Below, piece by piece: positions 62,659 through 64,000 of a DNA stretch of 64,000 nt. The notes below the pieces were generated by a model. That model saw nothing but the letters and a program-made list of their open reading frames with translations. It was not told the origin of the DNA and did no database searches. Position 1 is the stretch's first letter; every line of letters begins with the position of its first letter. The DNA lies in contig PGYL01000008.1 in assembly GCA_002839645.1 (NCBI GenBank), forward strand, positions 1-64,000, read 5' to 3'. Source of the DNA: Methanomicrobiales archaeon HGW-Methanomicrobiales-2 (GTDB lineage Archaea > Halobacteriota > Methanomicrobia > Methanomicrobiales > Methanoculleaceae). Position numbers and translations under genes: made by a program.

Positions 62659-63387
62659 GTGCGGAGCAACATGACCGCCTTTACTGTTGAGAACCTGATC
62701 CGGCATCTGGAGCGGCTCCAGGCACGAGGCCCGATCCCGTTTGACGTGAAGAGCGGAGAGGTATTTGGTATTCTCTGTCCCTGTGGGCAGGACCGGCGGA
62801 CTCTGCTCGCCATTCTCATGACGATGATCTTCCCGGTCTCCGGGTTTGCCGAGCGTTCACCGCTTGCGATCCTCGGGAATCTCGGGGACATGCGGCGGAA
62901 CATGGGTATCGTCCTTGAGAAGCCGGTGCTCGACCCTGCGCTGACGGGCAGGGAGAACCTGGACCTCCACGCGCGACTGCACGGCCTGGGTGACGAGGTC
63001 CGGAGACGGAGGATCCCCGAGGTCATGGGATTTGTCGGCCTCGCCGGGAGTGCCGACGCCGCGGTTGAGACTTACTCCCCCGTGATGGTGCAGCACCTTG
63101 AGATCGCCCGGGCTAATCTTACTCACCCGGAGGTCCTCTTCCTTGCCGAACCGACGAAGGGGCTGGACGACCCCGGACGTCGGGAGATCTGGGGCCTGCT
63201 CCGGCGGCTGAACCGCGAGCGAAGAGTGACGATCGTCTTTACAACGCACGATCTGGATGAAGCGGAGGCGATCTCCACCCGGGTTGCCGTGATGGATGGC
63301 AGGGAGGTCGTAGCCCTGGATACGCCGGATACCCTCCGTGCGGTGATGGCGCTTGATACGCCGCTCGAATTCGACGATACTCCTTAA
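62659..63387 (+). CDS. ABC-type ATPase-like protein with degenerate catalytic motifs
   Basis: Overall ABC-ATPase pattern (GEVFGILCPCGQDRRTLLAILM, ENLDLHARLHGL, HLEIARANLTHPEVLFLAEPTKGLDDPGRREIW, TIVFTTHDLDEAE). Confidence 0.85.
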   Translation: MRSNMTAFTVENLIRHLERLQARGPIPFDVKSGEVFGILCPCGQDRRTLLAILMTMIFPVSGFAERSPLAILGNLGDMRRNMGIVLEKPVLDPALTGRENLDLHARLHGLGDEVRRRRIPEVMGFVGLAGSADAAVETYSPVMVQHLEIARANLTHPEVLFLAEPTKGLDDPGRREIWGLLRRLNRERRVTIVFTTHDLDEAEAISTRVAVMDGREVVALDTPDTLRAVMALDTPLEFDDTP

Positions 63388-63478
63388 GGCACCCCACTCC
63401 CGTACCGGCGAAGGCGGGTGACAGAAGCGGTCGGGAGGACCAAAATCCCTTTCATCTCTGCGGTCATGACATAGGTGT

Positions 63479-63913
63479 ATGACCGACCCTCATCTCCCGC
63501 TCGTCTTCCTGCTCGTTGCCGGGAGCACCCTTGTGGCCGTGCTCGCCGGCGGGTGCCTCGGCGGTGGCCCCGCACCGGATAACTCGACTGTCCGGACCAT
63601 CCCGCCCGCCGGAGCGTTCGCCCTGATCGAGGAGATGGGAAGTAGTCCGGGCTTTGTCATCATCGATGTCAGAAGACCGGACGAGTTCGCCGGGGGGCAT
63701 ATCCCGGGTGCAATCAATATCAACTCGGCCGAGTTCTCGAAGCATCTCCAGGACCTCGATCCGGAAGGAACCTACGTCATATGCTGCCAGCGGGGCGGAC
63801 GGAGCGCCGGTGTCCGGGAGTTGATGAAAGAGGCCGGGTTTCGTGAGATTTACGATATCGAAGGCGGGATGAGCGCCTGGAAGGCTGCCGGACTCCCGGT
63901 GGTCAAGGACTGA
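63479..63913 (+). CDS. Rhodanese-domain lipoprotein
   Basis: Lipobox-like LAGGCLGG; FVIIDVRRPDEFAGGHIPGAININ; VICCQRGGRSAGVRELMKEAGFREIYDIEGGMSAWKAAGLP. Confidence 0.9.
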   Translation: MTDPHLPLVFLLVAGSTLVAVLAGGCLGGGPAPDNSTVRTIPPAGAFALIEEMGSSPGFVIIDVRRPDEFAGGHIPGAININSAEFSKHLQDLDPEGTYVICCQRGGRSAGVRELMKEAGFREIYDIEGGMSAWKAAGLPVVKD

Positions 63914-63916
63914 TCC

Positions 63917-64000
63917 TCACTCCTTGCTCTTCACGTAGGTGACGCCTTCCGGCTCTTCCCTCTCCCGGGTCTCTATCACGACGGTGTGAGAGATCCGGTT
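63917..64000 (-). CDS. C-terminal end of an unidentified protein truncated by the window edge
   Basis: Open reverse frame NRISHTVVIETREREEPEGVTYVKSKE-stop. Confidence 0.3.
   Translation of the reverse strand, partial: NRISHTVVIETREREEPEGVTYVKSKE

Overview
This 64-kb window is a GC-rich euryarchaeal methanogen chromosome, most like Methanomicrobiales/Methanoculleus by gene content (lineage is inference). Most of it is ordinary core genome: a P-type ATPase, an SLC13/ArsB-type transporter, an archaeal modified-mevalonate cassette (AcnX/UbiD/UbiX), two tandem cofD genes, an Fe-S/sulfur-relay cluster (IscU/IscS/DsrE plus three TusA-like proteins), pdaD, aspS, a MetE-like methionine synthase, larC, radB, dapF, ribose-1,5-bisphosphate isomerase, a long AtwA/methanogenesis-marker (MCR activation) operon and asnB. 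An AT-rich accessory island at about 13.0-19.9 kb carries a TnpB element with matching end hairpins, a putative HEPN protein, a decayed IS5-like element, a DUF4041/T5orf172-like protein, an IS630 remnant and a two-gene cassette with a possible His-Cys (caspase-like) protein. A second lineage-specific block at about 39.6-50.3 kb holds secreted/membrane proteins and three tandem ABC-2 permeases with no ATPase beside them. The most unusual observations are: (1) a CDC48/VCP-like AAA ATPase whose D2 lid is expanded into about seven degenerate tandem repeats; (2) the putative caspase-like two-gene cassette; (3) a glnA with an apparent internal deletion next to a frameshifted glutamate synthase; (4) an ABC-type ATPase with all main catalytic motifs degraded; (5) three TusA paralogs with divergent CxxP motifs. 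All calls come from reading the sequence; no database search was run.
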